Shown here in pieces: positions 1 to 10,007 of a stretch of DNA of 64,000 nucleotides. The stretch comes from Metaphire vulgaris (Eukaryota; Annelida; Clitellata; Crassiclitellata; Megascolecidae). A program made the translations under genes and the position numbers. Positions within the stretch are counted from its first letter, which is position 1. The number at the start of each line of letters is the position of its first letter. The notes below the pieces were generated by a model. That model was not told the DNA's origin. It was given only the letters and a program-made list of their open reading frames with translations, and ran no database searches. The stretch lies in NCBI GenBank assembly GCA_018105865.1, contig CM030842.1, positions 14,226,367 through 14,290,366 of the forward strand, read 5' to 3'.

Positions 1-241
1 GCATCGCTGTCAAAGAATTCCATGGTTCAGTGGAAATTCAGAAATCCGAATGAATTCGTTGATCACTTCTTGAACAATGGATCGGACGGATTTTCAGCCA
101 ATTCCGTCGTAACTGAAGACAGAACAACGTTCGTCCTATCAAGGCAGATCGTAAGAGTCGAAGACGCCGGAATATACTCTTGCGTCATCTCTGCACCGAA
201 TAAAATCCCAACTGTTTACACTGCGGAACTTATAGTTCTTT
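1..241 (+). CDS. T1-A exon: first Ig-like domain (5' truncated by window)
   Basis: Open from base 1 to a donor (t|gtgaga) after position 241. It encodes the second half of an Ig-like domain: the core Trp (VQWKF, about residue 11) and the F-strand motif DAGIYSC, then YTAELIVL on the G strand. The first Cys lies left of the window. It matches the complete first Ig exons at 35909-36238 and on the minus strand at 31473-31144, which share QWKF, the DAG/NAG-x-Y-x-C motif, YTAEL and the same phase-1 donor. Role inferred: membrane-distal ligand-binding domain of a type I receptor. Reading on past the donor soon meets a stop, so splicing is required. Confidence 0.8.
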
Positions 242-344
242 GTGAGAATCGCAGATTTCATCTTGAGCGTTTTTCGCATACAATAAAATAAATAATAGTT
301 ATGCACTTTTATAGCGCCAGTTATAATACCCAAGAGCAGGCCCA

Positions 345-650
345 TTCAGAGGAGGGCCAGGAGGGCCATTTGGCCCGGGTCTCCATCTGTTGGGGGCCTC
401 CCTTTTTTCCTTGTATAGAATTTTGGGAGAGCTAGAAAGCTAGATAGCTACTACTAGAAGGGGCTTCAAAATTTGATGCCGACCTTTTTTGCTTGTCGAC
501 AATTTGAGGATTTTGGGAACGCTAGAAGGGTACCCTGCGGTCCTCAAAATTGGTGATTACCTTTTTTGCTTGTCAAATTTTAATTTTTGGGAAGGCTAGG
601 GGAGGCCTCAAAATTCCAACTGGCCCGGGTCTCCTTCAGCCTCTGAAGGG
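345..650. repeat. Interspersed GC-rich element in T1-A intron 1
   Basis: Low-copy repeat with terminal TCAGAGG / CCTCTGA and an internal duplicated phrase (tggcccgggtctcc near both ends). It contains the TTTTTTGCTTGTC phrase seen in many other repeats of the window. Probably a non-autonomous DNA-transposon relic; no clear target duplication seen. Confidence 0.4.
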
Positions 651-1067
651 GCCTGCCTAAGGGTATCAATCGATGGTACTTCAAATCCATCCGCAAAAAG
701 ATTCCAGAGATCAGTGAGAGGGAAACAGCAAGACAGACTATGGAGGAAATGCTAATTGGTTACCTGACAAGTTGGAAACCCTCCAAATTGGAACAGACAG
801 TATGACATTCTGAAGGCCTATACTGGAAAGTGGTTACGTAGTCTAAGGAAACGTTAATTAATGAATCCGTGTGGTTTACTTGTACAAATTTGAATATTTA
901 ATAATCGTAGGCCTATTGCAGGGACGTATTACAGCTCATCATAAGGCCTATAGACCTATATAAATTTACAGTTAATAACCAGCTTAATTTTATTGTAGGC
1001 ATCAAAGTTGAAACTTTTTTGCAAATAGACAAAAAATGACTCATTATTGTTTGTGAATTAATTTCAG

Positions 1068-1412
1068 TATCTAACCCGAAATGCGACAATAGTATCGACG
1101 TCTTGGAAGGCGACTACATCGATATGTGGTGCAATATCAGCTACGTAGGAAACTTAGATGTAGACATATCCTGGTTTCGCAGCGATGGCAGCAAGTTACA
1201 ACATCAAACCGAAACATCTACACGGTATAACGTGAAAACTTTGTCTTCTAAAGGAACGCTGCAGGCGAGTCCTGGCGACGATCGAGCTGTTTTCACTGCT
1301 ATCGTCTACTTTAAACCTCTCAATGCAACTGATTCCAGTCAAGAAATCATTAGAAGAGCCGGGAATGCACCTGACTACGCTTACAAGTGGAATTTTACTG
1401 CCGTCGTTTTGT
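1068..1412 (+). CDS. T1-A exon: second Ig-like domain (atypical)
   Basis: Acceptor atttcag|ta at 1067/1068, donor t|gtaaat at 1413; 345 nt, phase 1 on both sides. Encodes about 115 residues: early Cys (PKCD), B-strand Cys in MWCNISYVG, core Trp in ISWFRSDG, then no canonical DxGxYxC. Instead the exon ends in a YKWNFTAVVLC segment that supplies the last Cys. The same ending is present in the paralogs at 36484-36849 and 30888-30523, so it is a family trait and not decay. The N-x-S/T sites fit an extracellular location. Ligand unknown. Confidence 0.82.
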
Positions 1413-1597
1413 GTAAATATATAAGAGATTATCCTGAGGCAGAAATGTCATACATTTTTTTTAAATCGTCGGATTCAGCTATTTGGAAATGTAATGTTAG
1501 TAATCATGTTACCTTTGAAATATTACAACTGTCTTCTCGCGATCATTTGCTTTGCTTTCAATAATACAAGTGTTGCTGTTTGTGTCACCGAATCTAG

Positions 1598-1867
1598 ATG
1601 GACCCAGAAATATATCGATCGAGCCACAGAAAGCGTCGTACAGTTACGGCGATGTGTTGCGATGCCTAGCAGAGGGAAACCCAGCACCGGTCTACAAGTG
1701 GATCTCGGCAGATAGCGACGATCAGAGGGAAGATTCTAGATTCTTCATAGACATCAATATGGCCGCGCGTGTAAATCTGCTTTATGAATGCATAGCTATC
1801 AGTCCGCTGTCAGGAGCAAATATTTCAAAATCTCTGAACCTATACATAAATGCCAGCACAGAAACGG
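1598..1867 (+). CDS. T1-A exon: third Ig-like domain (I/C2 type)
   Basis: Acceptor aatctag|at, donor g|gtgcgt at 1868; 270 nt, phase 1-1. Encodes about 90 residues with a GPRNISIEP start, B-strand Cys in VLRCLAEGNPAP, core Trp in YKWIS and F-strand Cys in LLYECIA. This is the membrane-proximal Ig domain, of the I/C2 kind that contains a GNPxPxYxW phrase. Closest relatives in the window are 36962-37243 and 30411-30145. Confidence 0.82.
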
Positions 1868-2317
1868 GTGCGTGTTTATTGATAGAGTTTTCTTCCTTCT
1901 ATACTGGTGTTTCATTTTGAGATCATAATATATACTATTAAACAGTAAACTAACGCATGAACTGTTTCTATTCTTAGCAGGTAGATCATTCCACAGTTTT
2001 GTACTTGACATGCGGTATTCTAGCCTAATTTTACAGTTTAAATAACGCCAATAAAATTATTACACACGTAGAAGCGTCAGTCGATGGCAAACCTAATCCA
2101 AAGACCATTAAAACGATGAGGTCAGCGCGAAACATGGTAGAGTCATTTTTAGCAACAAACATATGGATCCATGACTAGAATAAATTCAATTAAGCGAAAA
2201 TTCTAGGCCAACTTTTTAAAAGACCAATCCGTCAAAATTGTGCAACCTTGGATCAGTGTTAACCTGTGCAGCAGCATTGTTTCTTTTTTCAATTCATTCG
2301 AATTGTTGTGTTTATAG

Positions 2318-2431
2318 GTCAGCAAATTGATAGCAACCAAAGAACTCTTCTGCTTTCGATCTTGCTACCAATATTCGGCGTCCTGTTGGTTTTCAACGTT
2401 GGATTACTGTTGCAGAAGCATCTCTCTAAAC
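2318..2431 (+). CDS. T1-A exon: transmembrane segment
   Basis: Acceptor tttatag|gt, donor c|gtaaga at 2432; 114 nt, phase 1-1. Encodes a short polar stalk (QQIDSNQR), a hydrophobic run of about 22 residues (LLLSILLPIFGVLLVFNVGL) and a basic stop-transfer stretch (QKHLSKR). This is the single pass of a type I receptor. One Asn lies inside the membrane stretch; no acidic or basic residue is in its centre. Confidence 0.78.
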
Positions 2432-3162
2432 GTAAGACCAACCATCTTTACAATAATCACACAGCATAGAGTAAATCCTGAACAGAAAATGTGCATGTAC
2501 AGGTTAGTACAACTCCGGTCGCGGATTATGACAAGAGAAGGATTTGTAAAAATGTACTGATTCCGGATCCGAAATCCGGTATACAGTAGCCCTAAAGAGA
2601 GCAAAAGTCTCGGTTGCTGGGACGATACGCCTGACGATGTGGGTCCAGCACATCTTATTCAAAGACGCCGATCACTTTGCGTTTTTAAAGAGCATACCGT
2701 CGTTTAATTACTGAAACAATAAGGGCGCATTACGATTTACGACTATATATATATATTTTTTTCACCATTGCCTAAAATTTGCACGGCGGTTACTTATTTT
2801 GACGTTTGCCTATTGAGACACTTAAAAATGAAGTCCACCACGATGTTTAAAATCGTAAGGGACAACATGAACTCATAGGGGAAGCCGACCAGCATCTCGA
2901 GTCAGTTTCGAACTAGTCATGACTTCTATCCTTTCATTAACTATAGCTATGACTCTATCTATGAGCAGTCTCATACAGTACAGTAGGCAATGTGCAATTG
3001 TGCATAGACATTAGGACAATGAAACTTTGGAAACAGTTACGGCTATAGACAATGCAACCTTAACGTTATAAGTCGTAATTGTGTTCTTGTGTTCTTGTTT
3101 CTTTTCTACAAATCATTTCACTTCATATGCATCTGTAGGCTACATATGCTTGAAATCATTAA

Positions 3163-3234
3163 CCCCTTAACCGTGTATTTAACTGTAACTCAATGTAAAA
3201 TGGACGGATATATCCAGGGTCCTCAGTTAAGGGG
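3163..3234. mobile_element. Tiny piggyBac-like MITE, TTAA flanks
   Basis: A 72-bp element with inverted ends CCCCTTAAC / GTTAAGGGG, flanked on both sides by TTAA (3159-3162 and 3235-3238), the target site used by piggyBac transposases. A half copy sharing the right part (atggacggatat ... gttaaggggttaa) is at about 39912-39953. It lies in the intron before the T1-A tail exon. Confidence 0.6.
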
Positions 3235-3361
3235 TTAATCATCACACATACTCATCCGGTGGCACCGCTTCCTCCCATCTGCTCACTGTGCTTTTTCTGT
3301 CTGTGCACATTTGTCAATAGCGCTATGGTTACCGCTGCCAATGTATACCGTGTAAATGCAT

Positions 3362-3642
3362 CAGTGGCGTAGCCAAGAGGGCTTGAGGGTTAAAAGCCCC
3401 CTTGGCTGCCGAAAAACAATATTTTTAATGAGTTTCCATGCATTTTTTATTCTTTGAGGCGATTTTGGGGGTCAACCCCCCTCTTGGGCAGAGAATGTAA
3501 CAATGTTTAAGAGGCGAGGAGATGATAGCGTTTTTGCTTGTCAGGAAAAACTGGAGATAATAACTTTTTCAGAAGTTGGTGTTGGTCACAAGAAAAATCC
3601 AACCCTCCTTCCAGAAATCCTGGCCACGTCGCTACGCCACTG
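3362..3642. mobile_element. hAT-like MITE, CAGTGGCGTAGCC ends, perfect 8-bp TSD
   Basis: Starts CAGTGGCGTAGCC and ends GCTACGCCACTG, flanked by identical 8-bp target duplications AAATGCAT (3354-3361 and 3643-3650). An 8-bp TSD and CAG...CTG ends are hAT hallmarks. There is no transposase; it must have been mobilised in trans. It sits in the last intron of T1-A. Confidence 0.85.
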
Positions 3643-3835
3643 AAATGCATAAATACGCTGTGTTTGGTTTCGTGAAATACAGTTGCTAGAAATAAAACAT
3701 GTGGTGAACAGCCTGCACACAGATGTGTTGTGGAGTCCCTCGGCTACATCGCTACCGAGTTTATCAAGCTTGGTATAACATTGATAAGTTATAGCTAAAG
3801 TAAACAGGGTTTGGTTTTTTATTGGCTCACAGTAA

Positions 3836-3837
<2 letters not shown>

Positions 3838-3873
<36 letters not shown>
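3838..3873. repeat. TA microsatellite
   Basis: About 17 TA dinucleotides with one interruption, in the intron before the T1-A tail exon. Confidence 0.9.
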
Positions 3874-3942
3874 TCATTATATGTCATAGATGTTAATCAA
3901 GTCGGCTGCTCTTTCTGAATTTTGATTATTCTTCCTCCTTAG

Positions 3943-4298
3943 GAAAATCCAGTGACTTTGGCAACAAGTATGAAAACGACAAACAGGCCTACGACTATGC
4001 AGACGAACCTGTCATTTATTCGTTACCGCAGGAAACAGAGCCGAACCTGACTGTGGAAGGAACGGTCGAAAGAGACCAAGATAGCGAGACCGTGACAAAA
4101 GCCGATTCACGAATCAGCGCAGATTCATATTCGAATCTCCTCGGAAACCGTCCTCTTCCAACCGAACCAGTTTACTGTCAAATTGACAATGAAAATTCTC
4201 CTTCAGCTGATCTTGAGATGCAAAGTGAGATAAATTCAGGAGCAGATAAAGAATACGTCAACGATGACGAAAATCACGCCGTAGAATGTACTTATTAG
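3943..4298 (+). CDS. T1-A exon: cytoplasmic tail with ITAM-like tyrosine pair
   Basis: Acceptor cctccttag|ga at 3942/3943; phase 1 matches the TM exon (c|ga gives Arg). Open for about 118 codons to the stop TAG at 4296-4298. The acidic, Ser-rich tail has Tyr motifs in order: YEND, YDYAD, VIYSLP, YSNL, YCQI, YVND and a C-terminal CTY. YSNL and YCQI are 11 residues apart, which fits the ITAM spacing YxxL/I-x(6-12)-YxxL/I; YSNL, YEND and YVND also fit the YxN Grb2-SH2 pattern. Inferred role: phosphotyrosine signalling through tandem-SH2 kinases and adaptors. Confidence 0.8.
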
Positions 4299-4350
4299 GA
4301 TCAGTTGCATTTTACTCTTCTTAAACGCGGCAGATTTTTCAAATGTAGTT

Positions 4351-4650
4351 AGCCATTCCAAGTGATCCTCAATAATCCAAAGCCATTCCAAGTGATCCTC
4401 ATTAATCCAAAACCATTCCAAGTGATCCTCAATAATCCAAAGCCATTCCAAGTGATCCTCAATAATCCAAAGCCATTCCATATGATCCTCATTAATCTAA
4501 AGCCATTTCAAGTGATCCTCATTAATCCAAAGCCATTCCAAGTGATCCTCATTAATCCAAAACCATTTCAAGTGATCCTCAATAATCCCAAGCCATTCCA
4601 AGTGATCCTCATTAATCCAAAGCCATTCCAAGTGATCCTCATTAATCCAA
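4351..4650. repeat. 30-bp minisatellite downstream of T1-A
   Basis: Ten head-to-tail copies of a 30-bp unit (agccattccaagtgatcctc + aataatccaa) with few substitutions, beginning 52 bp after the T1-A stop codon, so probably in the 3' UTR. The unit is a multiple of three and open in one frame, but no start or splice signal supports translation. Confidence 0.93.
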
Positions 4651-5059
4651 AGTCACCGAAATCGAAAAGTTTTGGCGATTTCATTTAATAATCTTGGGTG
4701 TTGGCTAATTTTATTTACAGAAAATAATGCAACCCATCTCAAAATGTAGACTAGGCGTAGACTAGACTCGCGTATTTTACACATATCGGCAATTATTTTA
4801 ACCAAGCTTGACTTCAGTCGATTTATCATTCCACACACATACACACAAAATCAGCAGCATACACCGTATAATTAATTTCAACTACTTCGTTCCAAAATAT
4901 AAACCTACTGTACATAAATATAAAGTTCTAATAATCTAATTAATCAATGAATCTACAGTACATTATACAAACCAAATGCTGTATCTACTGAACGTGCAAA
5001 ACCATCATTCTATCACAAACTTCTGAAATAAAAAACAACCACCCATCCAAGTGCGACCC

Positions 5060-5470
5060 ACGCTCGGCGTTGCTTAACTTCGGTGTTGTGACGGGAACCG
5101 GTTGCACAACGCCAAGTAGGCCAAGGAATACGAGCAGGGTTATTTCTGGGATTGTGAATTGGGAGGGGGTGTCGGGAAAATTTGGGGGTGTCGGAATTTG
5201 GAAAAAGTCTGACAAGCAAAAAACCTTAACAAGTATCCAAAAAAGTAAGTCTGACAAGCAAAAAACCCTTATCAAATCTCCAAAAAAAAGTCTGACAAGC
5301 AAAAAAACCTCCTTAAGGTCATCCCTTGCTCAGATTGAAAGGTGTTGGAAGGGGGGGTGTCGGTCTCAAATTCGGGGAATGGGGGTGTTGGGGATGTCAA
5401 AATATTCCTCGATTGGGGGTGTCGGTCTCAGATTGGGGTGTTGGGAGGGTGTTAGAGGGGTGCAAAAATA
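5060..5470. repeat. G-rich interspersed repeat with GACAAGCAAAAAA phrase
   Basis: Contains three imperfect copies of tctgacaagcaaaaaacc and several gggggtgtcggtctcaaatt phrases. The same mix recurs at 7840-8110 and, in pieces, near 13.9, 19.9, 27.2, 39.4 and 53.8 kb. Likely a degraded non-autonomous transposon family. Confidence 0.6.
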
Positions 5471-5694
5471 TCCCCGAATACGAGTGGGGAAGGTGTGGTC
5501 ATCGACTAATGGCAGATATGTGGTGATCTGCTATGGTTAGATGGTATCTAAAGCTCTTTTGGTGAATAGAAACGATTCCTGAGCATGGGGAACTTTACCT
5601 CATCCATTCTAGGCTCTGATTCTTTCAGTAGCACAGTATTTCTGGATTTTTATTTAATTTCGTACAAACCATTGGGGAAATAGAAGAGAATATC

Positions 5695-6283
5695 TTCGAC
5701 TGATACTGTACATTTTATGTGTATCTGAAGAATGTGTGCCTCTTTGAGCAAATTTTAAACGAGAAAACATTTGTTTTCCTGAGTTATTCCTGAACGTCAT
5801 CGAGAGACTATGCATGAATGTTTGGTGTGTGATTTTGAAAGAACTAGATAACGTTCAGTAATACTTAAATACTTCAAATACTTCAAATACTTCAAGTTCA
5901 AGTTGAAATCAGTAGCTACAGTGTAGATATCATTAATAGGGCCTAATGCTGGCTAAATGCATGCAAGTGATACCTAAGATATTTAATGGAGTTGATAAGC
6001 ACATACGTCACTATAACAAATGAATTATAGATCCAAAGCAACGATTCGAGTGTTTATAAAACACTCAATGCTACGTAGTTGACTCTTGAAACGTAATAGA
6101 CTCTTATTGTACCACTGTCAATAATTTATATTATATTAATTCATATCTTGTGCCACAGTTATTAATGCCACCTAATGCTATTTGACTCTTGATAATCAAC
6201 CAAACCGAGATAGAACCAGAATGGTCAGTTAGATACGCGGGAGAGCATTCTAAGAATAATGGGCCTGCCCAAACAGGTGCGTC
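5695..6283 (+). promoter_or_regulatory. Orphan T2 5'-flank (promoter-region copy)
   Basis: Resembles the region upstream of T2-D (about 45125-45570): shared phrases gagaaaacatttgttt, gatccaaag, gagtgttt, gccac, accgag and atgggcc in the same order. A piggyBac-like element cuts off homology at 6284. It has no signal exon of its own nearby except the damaged leader at 8125-8395, so I read it as the 5' end of a broken third T2 copy. Confidence 0.55.
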
Positions 6284-6953
6284 TTAACACGTTGAGCGCT
6301 AGGGACGTCAACTGACGTCCTTATTTTGGTTTCTCAGGGCGCTAGGGACGTCATATGACGTCCTTAGTTCAATGCAAACTATTTTAGCTTATACGGATCT
6401 TGGAATCATTCTTCTGCTTCCTTTAGCTACTAGAATGAGTGACCAATCAAAAAGGCGTATTCTATGGAAGATGTATGAATATTTGTCCTATAAACATTTG
6501 TTCAAATAAACACAATATACTCAACCACAGCCTCGTAATTATAATCCTCCCTGACGCGCGGTATAAGCGTACACCCGGAGAATTCCTGCTACGATGTAAT
6601 TACGTGGCTTGCATTGTCAAGTCTTCCATCCAGTGAAGCGGACAATTTTAAATTGAAATTGTTTCCATTTTATGGCAGTAATTTCTCCAATCGCTATTGT
6701 TGAGCTAACTATTGTTCCGTCACCTTACAGGGCACCGGCATTTTTCCTATGAATTGGCGCATACCTGAGTAAAGTGAACATGATACTAGTAACAGATGGC
6801 TTCTAAAACGCATCTGCTTCAAAATATTTTCCCCTAGGTGTCTAACGTGATTGTGCCTTGAAAATAATCTGCGGCATTCACGTTGGTCACGCACGAACGC
6901 ATTCGACACCAGCCGCGTCCCAGGAATCCATCGTATCGCAGTCAACGTGTTAA
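6284..6953. mobile_element. piggyBac-like element with TTAA target sites
   Basis: Flanked by TTAA at 6284-6287 and 6950-6953, with inverted ends CACGTTGA / TCAACGTG. The left subterminal part has two copies of gcgctagggacgtca, with palindromic TGACGTCA-like cores, as in piggyBac-family ends. No transposase frame survives in the interior. Non-autonomous copy. Confidence 0.7.
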
Positions 6954-7839
6954 GATCTATCTAAAAGTTGATGGTGTGATGGTTATAGGACGTATTGCTT
7001 GCAATGAATTTCAGAGCTTGGGGCACACACCAAAAACCACCACCGAGCGCCAATGAATGTACGAAAATGAGGAACAACATACAGTATCTAAAGTGCTGCC
7101 GAGTATCTAGTGGAGTTACAAGTTACTAGACTAGTCAAGAGAAAAGCCGTGTCTTAAAATAACTGGGTATTTTATAACATGGTGTTAACCTAAAAGACAG
7201 ATTTATTTAATTACTTCGGTGTTTAATAGGATACCAGTGAAAGGCTGTCTAACTGGGTATACATTTTCAAATCTGGGGATTGTTGGATGTAATTATAACT
7301 AAAGAATTTCGCACTTTGCAAATTTGATTCTGTAATGCCAGGAAGCATAGAATTTCAATAATCTAGGCAACTGGATACTAATGCAGTGTCTAGCTGATTA
7401 AGGATGAGCTTAGGAAACAGATGTCTGATGCAATAGCTGTCTCAAATAAGATAATGAGAAGCTGTGCAGACTGAATTTCTGTGATTAGTGAAATCAAATA
7501 TCACATCACGGCTGCGAGCAGTACTTTTATGTACAATAGTAGAATCTCCAGTACCATAGATTTAAGAGATTCTAATTTGTTCAGTTGGACTGGTGCATCT
7601 AATAGCAGGAACTCGGATTTTGATGAATTAAGAGGAAGCTTATCCATCCCTGAATCCATTCATAACTGAATATCAAAGAAGACAGTGGATAAAATATCAG
7701 CCAAGGAAGCCTATATGAAGAACCCGATCACGTGAAATTGAGCCAAATTTAATTGAGCCATAGTTGAGTGAACGCGCTGATAGTGTTGCTGAAAGCCATG
7801 AAATGCAGTGTTTAGAGGCGCTCAGTGTTATATCTAGGA

Positions 7840-8110
7840 TTTTGAATTTGGGGGTGGGGTGGGGATAATATGGGGGTGTCGGAATTTTTAAGTCTCTGTC
7901 AGAAACCAAAAACCTCTGACAAGCAAAAAAGGTCATCCGACAATAAAAGTTGGGAGAGTGTCCTTCTCCATGGGGGTGGGGTGGGGTGGGGGTGGGGTGG
8001 GGGTGGGGGTGTTCTGAGCTAATTAGTATGCATTTTGTATACATACCATTGTCGCATTACCAAATTTTGGGGGTGTCGACCTCAAATTGAGGTGGGGGTG
8101 TTGGGGGGAG
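7840..8110. repeat. G-rich interspersed repeat with G-quadruplex-type run
   Basis: Same family as 5060-5470. Within it, about 7969-8013 is a run of GGGGT/GGGGGT units with at least seven closely spaced G4-5 tracts, a textbook G-quadruplex-forming composition on the plus strand. Confidence 0.65.
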
Positions 8111-8124
8111 GTGTTAGGGGAGGC

Positions 8125-8395
8125 GCTTCCTGCTGAATTTATTATTTATGACTATGACGATAAATACGCCTCTACAAAATTCGAATTGCACTTCACCTCT
8201 GAAGAAGAGACTAAGAGGAAGATCACAAATCAGCTGCAGACTAAAGACATCATATACAAATATTTCAATAGAAATTTTAAAAAACTCAAGAGCTACGACT
8301 TGATCTTAACAAATCTGGCTAGTATTCACTAAACATCGTTGTCTTTCAGCAGTAGGTCGTGTTAACTAGCTTCAGATCTAATAAGAAAATGACGT
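8125..8395 (+). pseudogene. T2 leader remnant (disrupted signal exon)
   Basis: Aligns with the leader just upstream of the T2-B start (about 8795-9013): shared ctacaaaatt, gcacttcacct, ctggcta-g-attcactaaaca-cgtt and tctttcagcagt. The homology reaches gaaaATGACG at 8389, but the following bases (ttgcatagcaac) no longer encode the signal peptide. With 5695-6283 it marks a third, broken T2 copy. Part of it is open (8087-8332) without any recognisable domain. Confidence 0.5.
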
Positions 8396-8499
8396 TGCAT
8401 AGCAACTCGGACCGGTAGACACCCGAGACGCTCACAAGCAAAAAAGCTCGGTGGGAGATGCATCCCCAGTCATCCCCAACGTGGAACCACCCCTACGCT

Positions 8500-9010
8500 G
8501 AAAGTTCAAGTTGATGACAGTGTATCTAGCTATATAACAGTTGCAAGCAATTTACGCAAACGCTACTTAAATCATTAGTATTTTGTATTCATCTAACAGT
8601 TAGAATAACTGTTAGATGAATACAAAGGTGGCTATAAAAACTATAGATCCAAAGCCTATAAACTCGAGTGTTTGAAAAACTTAATGCTATCAAATTTTGA
8701 CTCTTGATAAAATAATAAATATACTTTTATCGTGCCACTGTCAATGCCTAGATTTACAACCGATAAAGTCCACGCCTAAACCGAGTAAGCAATAAATATG
8801 TATCTACAAAATTTGACTTGCACTTCACCTTTGATTAGGAGACTAAAAATGAAAACATAGGTCTAACAATGCAACTGTTGACTATAGGCAGCATATAGAC
8901 CTACAGATATTTTGATATTTATAAGGCATAATTGCTATGTAGTCTATGTTAACCGATCTGGCTAGCATTCACTAAACACCGTTTTCTTTCAGCAGTTTAA
9001 TGTTAAGAAA
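8500..9010 (+). promoter_or_regulatory. T2-B promoter and leader region
   Basis: Conserved with the flank of T2-D (45160-45689): ggctataaaaa TATA-like string at about 8629, gatccaaag, ctcgagtgtttgaaaa, then gtgccactgt and the leader ending aagaaaATGACGG. The TATA-like string is about 380 bp upstream of the start codon, so either a long 5' UTR or an unseen 5' exon is likely. A perfect hairpin (8582-8626) precedes the TATA-like string. Confidence 0.5.
8582..8626. repeat. Perfect 21-bp inverted repeat, 3-nt loop
   Basis: TTTGTATTCATCTAACAGTTA (8582-8602), loop gaa, then its exact reverse complement (8606-8626). Not present at the matching place in T2-D. Could be a small palindromic insertion or a cruciform-prone site. 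Confidence 0.9.
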
Positions 9011-9074
9011 ATGACGGAAAGAGTTCGAAAATCTGCACTGTTCTCGGCACTGCTGTGGACATTGCTTGTCGGTG
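9011..9074 (+). CDS. T2-B exon 1: signal peptide
   Basis: ATG at 9011, donor g|gtaagt at 9075; 64 nt ending in phase 1. Encodes MTERVRKSALFSALLWTLL + VGG, a short basic n-region and a hydrophobic core of about 13 residues, a typical cleavable signal peptide. The paralogous exon at 45690-45753 differs at only a few residues. Start chosen because the homology between copies and the hydrophobic core both begin here, and an in-frame stop lies just upstream. Confidence 0.85.
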
Positions 9075-9737
9075 GTAAGTCTTGAATAAGCAATCGAGAA
9101 ATAAGAGGTAATGACGAAATGACTGGCAGATGCCCACGTTCAGTCAATGCTAGGAGCCTAGCAACAATTGAATGCGTTGATTCTACGTATGGAGCAAGCG
9201 TTAGGCCCTATATTTGTTTTAACTTTCTTGTGAACAGAAAGCGAAAAAATGCCTTATATTTTCTGAGTCAACGTCTATTTTTCCTTCTTCGATTTCAATT
9301 TGTCTTCATATTCTTCATTTGTCTTCGTCCCTCCATTCCCTCGTTCCCGCCACTAAACTTTCGCCCTGCTCTCCCTTTATGCTCTGTCCTTTCCCTTTCT
9401 TTTGACTCTCTTTTTATACTGTATACACTAAGCAAAGCTTTTTTCTGTATTACTGTCCTTATTTGACCACCATCACTGCCTGTTTTTGCTTCCTATTAAG
9501 TTGGGGCAAAAGCGCTTATGTGACAGTTTCGGCAATTGTACTTTGGGCAACATCAAGACATAAAATAGCATAAAAACATGAATTGAACTGGTTGCAAAGA
9601 ATTTAAAGACACTTAAATATCTCGCATAAGTGACTCGCGTAAAGTGCTCTTGACGCTGGCCTTCGCCATGCCTACTGCGCTATATAAATTGTCTTAGTAA
9701 TAATAATAATAATCATACGCATTGGCGCAGCCACTAG

Positions 9738-9928
9738 CAGTGGCGGCTCCAGGATTTGGCAAGTGGGGGGCGCGTTGAGGTGGCAACTTCTAATCATGGG
9801 GGCCAACCATTTGTTGTTAGGTACAGTATGTAGTATTAAGTATAGTGTCCCAAAAGGGAGTACCACTGGGAGGCAGACACTCAATAGGGGGCACGGGCCC
9901 CCGGGACCCTCCTGTGGAGCGGCCACTG
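9738..9928. mobile_element. hAT-like MITE, CAGTGGCGGCTCC ends
   Basis: Begins CAGTGGCGGCTCCAGG and ends in GGCCACTG; flanks gccactag / gccacgag match 7 of 8. Same family as 21304-21456 and 55550-55636. In intron 1 of T2-B. The gcgctatataaattg phrase just upstream (about 9678) resembles a common SINE 3' tail. Confidence 0.7.
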
Positions 9929-10007
9929 GCCACGAGGGGCACATTGGCCATCCTCTATTTTGACTGGGATCAGTCATGAGATTTGTTACATGTCATATTC
10001 TCTGGTA

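Noticed and set aside
4351..4650. CRISPR-like array
   Set aside because: Units are contiguous without spacers, in an animal genome; a minisatellite.
8087..8332. 81-codon open frame as a small gene
   Set aside because: Overlaps a duplicated T2 leader whose other copy (8795-9000) is not open; no domain.
9119..9466. 115-codon open frame after the T2-B signal exon
   Set aside because: Lies in intron 1 after a strong gtaagt donor; low-complexity Phe/Leu and not conserved in T2-D intron 1.
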